NCBI GenBank assembly: GCA_023091735.1
Contig: JALKBU010000149.1
Location: forward strand, 1-64,000
DNA from: Trichomonas tenax
Lineage: Eukaryota > Parabasalia > Trichomonadida > Trichomonadidae
Direction of reading: 5' to 3'
DNA: 64,000 nucleotides
Of this stretch, positions 60,660-64,000 are shown one piece after another. Every line of letters begins with the position of its first letter. The stretch's first letter is position 1. The notes below the pieces were generated by a model, which saw only the letters and a list, made by a program, of their open reading frames with translations, did no database searches and was not told where the DNA came from. The position numbers were made by a program, and so were the translations under genes.

Positions 60660-62873
60660 TTAAATTATACCAAACATCTTCTTATGTTTCTTATCCCATG
60701 TTGATAATGCCTTCGAGATATCTGAACTGGAGCATCCTACGATTGTCAGTATCGGTTTGATCATATTCTTCTGTGTGCGTGGACCTTCGCTGCAGAAATT
60801 CTTCAATGCGTCACGAAGATAATTGAGTTTGAACTCATTATCATTCTTTGTCTCTGTTTGCAGTTTAGGAGGAACTTCTTTTGGCTCTTCAACTGGCTTC
60901 GGCGGTGGTTTCTTGAGTTCTTCGTATTCGCGATTGAGTTTTTGTGTTTCGCCTTTATTTCTAATTTCTTCTTCAAGCGATTTAATTTTGCGTTTCATGT
61001 CTGAGTTGTCTTTGTTGAGTTTGTTGATCACAGCCTGATTATCTTCATTGTCCTTCTTCATGTGGAGGATCTGAGCCGCGTATTCATCAAGTTGCCTCTC
61101 GATGAGAATGTTCTTCGCTTTAATGGAAGCGATGTCTTCTGTTTCTGCACTCTTTGGCATTTCACTGTTTGCAGGAGCAGTTTGTGTTGACTTTAGGGCT
61201 TCAATCTGTGCTTCAAGTTCTTTGATTGTTTGAATGTATTGAGCTGTCGCAGAGTTTTCTAACTGCAATTTTTTATTTTCAGCGCGAAGCTGAACTGCTT
61301 CTTTTCTTATTTCTTCTGTTTCTTCAAGAATTGCTTCTTGTGCTTCATCGAGTTGCTTCTGAAGATCGTCGCGTTCATCTTTGAGTTTAGATATTTGCTT
61401 CTTCATGTTCGCATCATTGAGTTTGTAAGAAGATAAATCGTTAACTTGGGATCTTAAATCTTCATTTTCAAACTCAAGATCAGCGATTTTGTTTTCGAAT
61501 TCTTCGATTTGAGCATTAAGTTTGTTGATTTCATTCTTAGAGTCTTCGTCTGGCTTCTCTGCAGGTTTGCTTTGCTTGATTTTATCCTTCAATTCTTTGT
61601 TTTCTTTTCTGAGATTTTGGAATTCTTCGTTTGAGCCTCCTTTCATTCCTTCGCTCCATCCGTCGTCATCTTGCTTCAGTTCTTCGTTTTCTTTCTTCAA
61701 TTTTTCAATTTCTTTCTTAAGATCTCCAATTTGGTTTTCTTTGAGTGATTCGTTTTCGTTCTTTAGACTCTCATTCTCTTTCTGGAGATTTTCGATGACT
61801 TCTGACTGTTTTGCGTTCAAATTATCGATTGTTTGCTGCATTTGTTTAACATTTCCTTCGAAAACTTTCAATCTTTTATTTTCTTTTGTTAGAAGATTGA
61901 TTTTTGCCTGCATTTCTGATTTCTCATCGGCCTCTTCGAGGTCAGCCCATCCATCATCTTCTTCTTTCTGGTTCTCCTTTAATTGCGCATTTTCTTTTTG
62001 CAAATTGTTTATTTGTTTATCGGACTCAGCCAATTTCTTTTGGAGCTCATCAATCAACTGATTCTTGTCCCATACGTCATTGGGATCCTCTTTTGTATCG
62101 ATTTCTTTTTGTAATTTCTCGATTTGCTTTTTTGCATTTTCTAAATCTTTTTTGAGTTTAGCAACCTCACCATTATTCTGCGATTTTAGCTTTTCCTTGA
62201 GTTCTTCGATCTCCTTCTCCTTCTCTTCAAGCGTTCCGTCGTCGTCTTTCTCATTCCATAATTGGTCATTTAATTCATCGTTTTCTTGTCTCAATTGGGA
62301 GATCAATTTCTTCAGTTTTGGAATTTCATCGTTTTCACGTTCCAATGAAGCCACTTCTTCACGTAATTGAGTTAATTCATCTTGAATTTTTGCGCTGTCT
62401 GAATTTTTGAATTGAGTGTTTTCCTTTTTGAGATCTTCGACCTCTTTTTTCATTGCCTCCAATTCATTTGTAGCAATAGAAACACTTTCACCGTTATTAA
62501 ATTTTTCAATTTGTTTTTGTAATTCGAGAATTTGTATTTTATATGCAAGTTCGTTGTCATTGCTTTGTTCCTGTTTTAGTTTTGTGATCCTATCTTGAAG
62601 AGTTTCGATGATTGCATCAACTTCAGAGCCAGATGATGCAGATGCGACTAATTTCTTCAATTCCTCATTCTTAGCGGCCAATTCTTCTTCCATCTGAGCC
62701 ATTTTTACTTCGATTTCTGCGTTTTTTGTTGTAAGAGAATTTAATTCTTCGATTTTTGCATCGTAATCGGTCTTCATTGCCCTCATTTGTGTCTCCAATT
62801 CACGAATTTTCGTTGTTTTTTGCTTCACAATCGCCATCGCTTTCTTGGATTCGCTTCTTTCGTCGTCACTCAT
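60660..62873 (-). CDS. Golgin-like coiled-coil protein with C-terminal GRIP-like domain
   Basis: 737 aa, almost entirely coiled coil from residue ~10 to ~675, interrupted by short DDGW-containing acidic islands (e.g. EEDDGWADLEEADEK and DDDGWSEGM). The C-terminal ~55 residues (NEFKLNYLRDALKNFCSEGPRTQKNMIKPILTIVGCSSSDI) match the GRIP domain pattern YLKxxxxxFL...R..xxPVL..xL..S, which binds Arl1-GTP on the trans-Golgi. Hence a tether of the large trichomonad Golgi is likely. It sits tail-to-tail with the BspA-like pair, 17 bases apart. Confidence 0.8.
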   Translation of the reverse strand: MSDDERSESKKAMAIVKQKTTKIRELETQMRAMKTDYDAKIEELNSLTTKNAEIEVKMAQMEEELAAKNEELKKLVASASSGSEVDAIIETLQDRITKLKQEQSNDNELAYKIQILELQKQIEKFNNGESVSIATNELEAMKKEVEDLKKENTQFKNSDSAKIQDELTQLREEVASLERENDEIPKLKKLISQLRQENDELNDQLWNEKDDDGTLEEKEKEIEELKEKLKSQNNGEVAKLKKDLENAKKQIEKLQKEIDTKEDPNDVWDKNQLIDELQKKLAESDKQINNLQKENAQLKENQKEEDDGWADLEEADEKSEMQAKINLLTKENKRLKVFEGNVKQMQQTIDNLNAKQSEVIENLQKENESLKNENESLKENQIGDLKKEIEKLKKENEELKQDDDGWSEGMKGGSNEEFQNLRKENKELKDKIKQSKPAEKPDEDSKNEINKLNAQIEEFENKIADLEFENEDLRSQVNDLSSYKLNDANMKKQISKLKDERDDLQKQLDEAQEAILEETEEIRKEAVQLRAENKKLQLENSATAQYIQTIKELEAQIEALKSTQTAPANSEMPKSAETEDIASIKAKNILIERQLDEYAAQILHMKKDNEDNQAVINKLNKDNSDMKRKIKSLEEEIRNKGETQKLNREYEELKKPPPKPVEEPKEVPPKLQTETKNDNEFKLNYLRDALKNFCSEGPRTQKNMIKPILTIVGCSSSDISKALSTWDKKHKKMFGII

Positions 62874-63123
62874 TTTTTTTATTTTTATGGAATCTTTCTC
62901 TATTCATTTTCAGACTATACAATATCTGTATTTCACTTTTTGTCTGTAAACATACCTCTTATTTTGTATATTTTTATCATTCCTAATTTAGATATTCGTT
63001 TATATCGACTAAAACTATCATACAAATTCTTTCTATCCTCGTTATAATTGATGCACATTAACAATGTCTGGTTTACACGAAAATTTATTCTTCGAAATTT
63101 GAATGGTTTACAGCAGTGATACC
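62874..63123. other. Intergenic; boundary of the foreign-looking segment
   Basis: 250 bp upstream of the golgin gene. No direct repeats were found to mark where the mycoplasma-like DNA begins. Confidence 0.4.
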
Positions 63124-63537
63124 CTAAGATGCCGTATCTAAGCCTCTATAAGAAGACCATAATATTATTTCACTAATAGTATAACCATCGTTCCAGTCCA
63201 TATTATCGTTTTGTCCAACTTTTCCAGCCACTAATAAAACATCTGTTTGAAAGTTAATACTATTGAAAAATCTTAATTTTATTGTTTCATCATTATTTCT
63301 TAGTATACTATTTCTAACATTACTTATTTCATCATCTACATAACTTTTAATAGTAAAATTATCTGTTCATTTTTCTAGTAATGTACCATCAGCATCCATT
63401 TCTTTAACTTTATCAGCAACACGTTCCTTAATTTCTTCAACAATTTCTCCGTTGTTAATAATCTCATTAATGATTTGTGTTTTAGTTACCGAAGATTCTT
63501 TCATTGTATTAATTTCATTAATTATTTTTGCTAACAT
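63124..63537 (-). pseudogene. Bacterial/phage-like protein readable with TGA = Trp
   Basis: From ATG 63537 the frame gives 137 codons ending in TAG, with one TGA (63367-63369). Read as Trp it yields a continuous protein: a helical start (INEINTMKESSVTKTQIINEI), DADGTLLEK-W-TDNFTIK, then a beta-rich end (LRFFNSINFQTDVLLVAG ... TISEIILW). The style resembles small phage structural proteins. In the trichomonad nuclear code this is interrupted, so it is non-functional here. Family not identified. Confidence 0.55.
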
Positions 63538-63573
63538 TTTAATAAAAATAAAAATCATAATTATAATTTTTAA

Positions 63574-64000
63574 TTATTTTTGTAATCAGTTATGCAAACT
63601 TTCCAAATCGTCTGGATTTGGTTCATTAGAATTATTGGTGATGTGACTGTTGTGTATTTTCTTCTAATAGGCTTACCTTCTTCATTGAAGCAACGTTTTC
63701 AAATGGATTTAGAATCTTACCATTCTCTCTAATATCAAAAACTACGCTAAACTTATCATATTATTGTTTAGTGAAAAGTCGCTTCAATATAACTTTAAAG
63801 TAAATTTTCTGAGGTTTTCTGGCTCTCTCTCTCTTTAATTTTTTCACTAAAATCAATAGCATATATATGATTTACATGATTCTTATCACTTAAAGCATCC
63901 AAAGAATCTCTAGCTGAAGCATCATTTTCCATTGTTTCTAAGAATTCTTTGTCTTCAACATTTTCTTTACCAATTAGTCAATAAGTAATATTTTCATTAT
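63574..64000 (-). pseudogene. Degenerate mycoplasma-like gene, TGA = Trp, frameshifted
   Basis: Three overlapping open pieces on the minus strand, in changing frames. From the window end to 63795: NENITY-W-LIGKENVEDKEF ... NHIYAIDFSEK, with TGA at 63978-63980 in a Trp-like position. 63632-63760: YDKFSVVFDIRENGKILNPFENV. 63574-63630: NEPNPDDLESLHN-W-LQK, TGA at 63586-63588. A GA-repeat around 63820-63832 probably caused one frameshift. It continues beyond the window. Confidence 0.5.

Noticed and set aside
1..64000. Introns with the trichomonad GTAYGT...ACTAACACACAG signals, CRISPR arrays, rRNA genes
   Set aside because: None of the signature words or repeat patterns was seen on reading both strands; every gene called is explained without splicing.

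Overview
The window looks like nuclear DNA of a trichomonad (parabasalid) protist, most likely Trichomonas vaginalis or a close relative. It is AT-rich, the genes are intronless, and several have a TCAYW initiator 5-17 bases before the ATG, the typical trichomonad promoter. Gene content agrees: a long [FeFe]-hydrogenase with a short hydrogenosomal presequence, an EFHC/Rib72 flagellar protein, BspA-type leucine-rich-repeat surface proteins, an ankyrin protein, and many decayed or duplicated genes. The species call is inference from content.

Layout. 1-9.5 kb: a long hairpin, an ankyrin gene, a broken endonuclease I, a kinesin-6-like motor, and an importin-like HEAT protein whose start follows a 24-T tract. 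9.8-22 kb: Rib72/EFHC, two copies of a 1.1-kb surface-protein segment (11816 and 19173), a second importin-like protein, ribosomal protein uL13, a PP2A-type phosphatase, a ubiquilin-like protein and a DDX27-like helicase. 22.8-31.5 kb: a C2-like/coiled-coil protein, a 1973-bp transposon with 7-bp target duplication (24240-26212), a uridine-kinase-family protein with an odd Walker A, a small proline/glutamine-rich protein and tRNA-splicing endonuclease subunit Sen34. 31.9-44.5 kb: a TTAA-bounded MITE, a beta-helix type I membrane protein, the hydrogenase, a POC5-like centriolar protein, decayed BspA LRR pseudogenes head-to-head with an orphan stalk-TM-tail fragment, and a TMEM62-like metallophosphoesterase. 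45.5-58.7 kb: a cyclin, a truncated tyrosine recombinase, a 3.6-kb gene-free stretch packed with hairpins, ESS2, a SCYL2-like pseudokinase, a frameshifted kinase and an ER J-protein with TPRs. 59-64 kb: two tandem BspA-like genes lacking a start, a GRIP golgin, and a terminal degenerate segment that reads through only if TGA encodes Trp (mycoplasma-like).

The genes are housekeeping and cytoskeletal, with surface-protein and mobile-element debris between them; there is no operon logic. Points most worth following are the hairpin cluster at 49.9-51.2 kb (one 39-bp stem is preserved largely through G:U pairs), the TGA=Trp segment, a recurring TGACRYGTAAA promoter-proximal motif, and the inverted LRR/stalk junction at about 41944.
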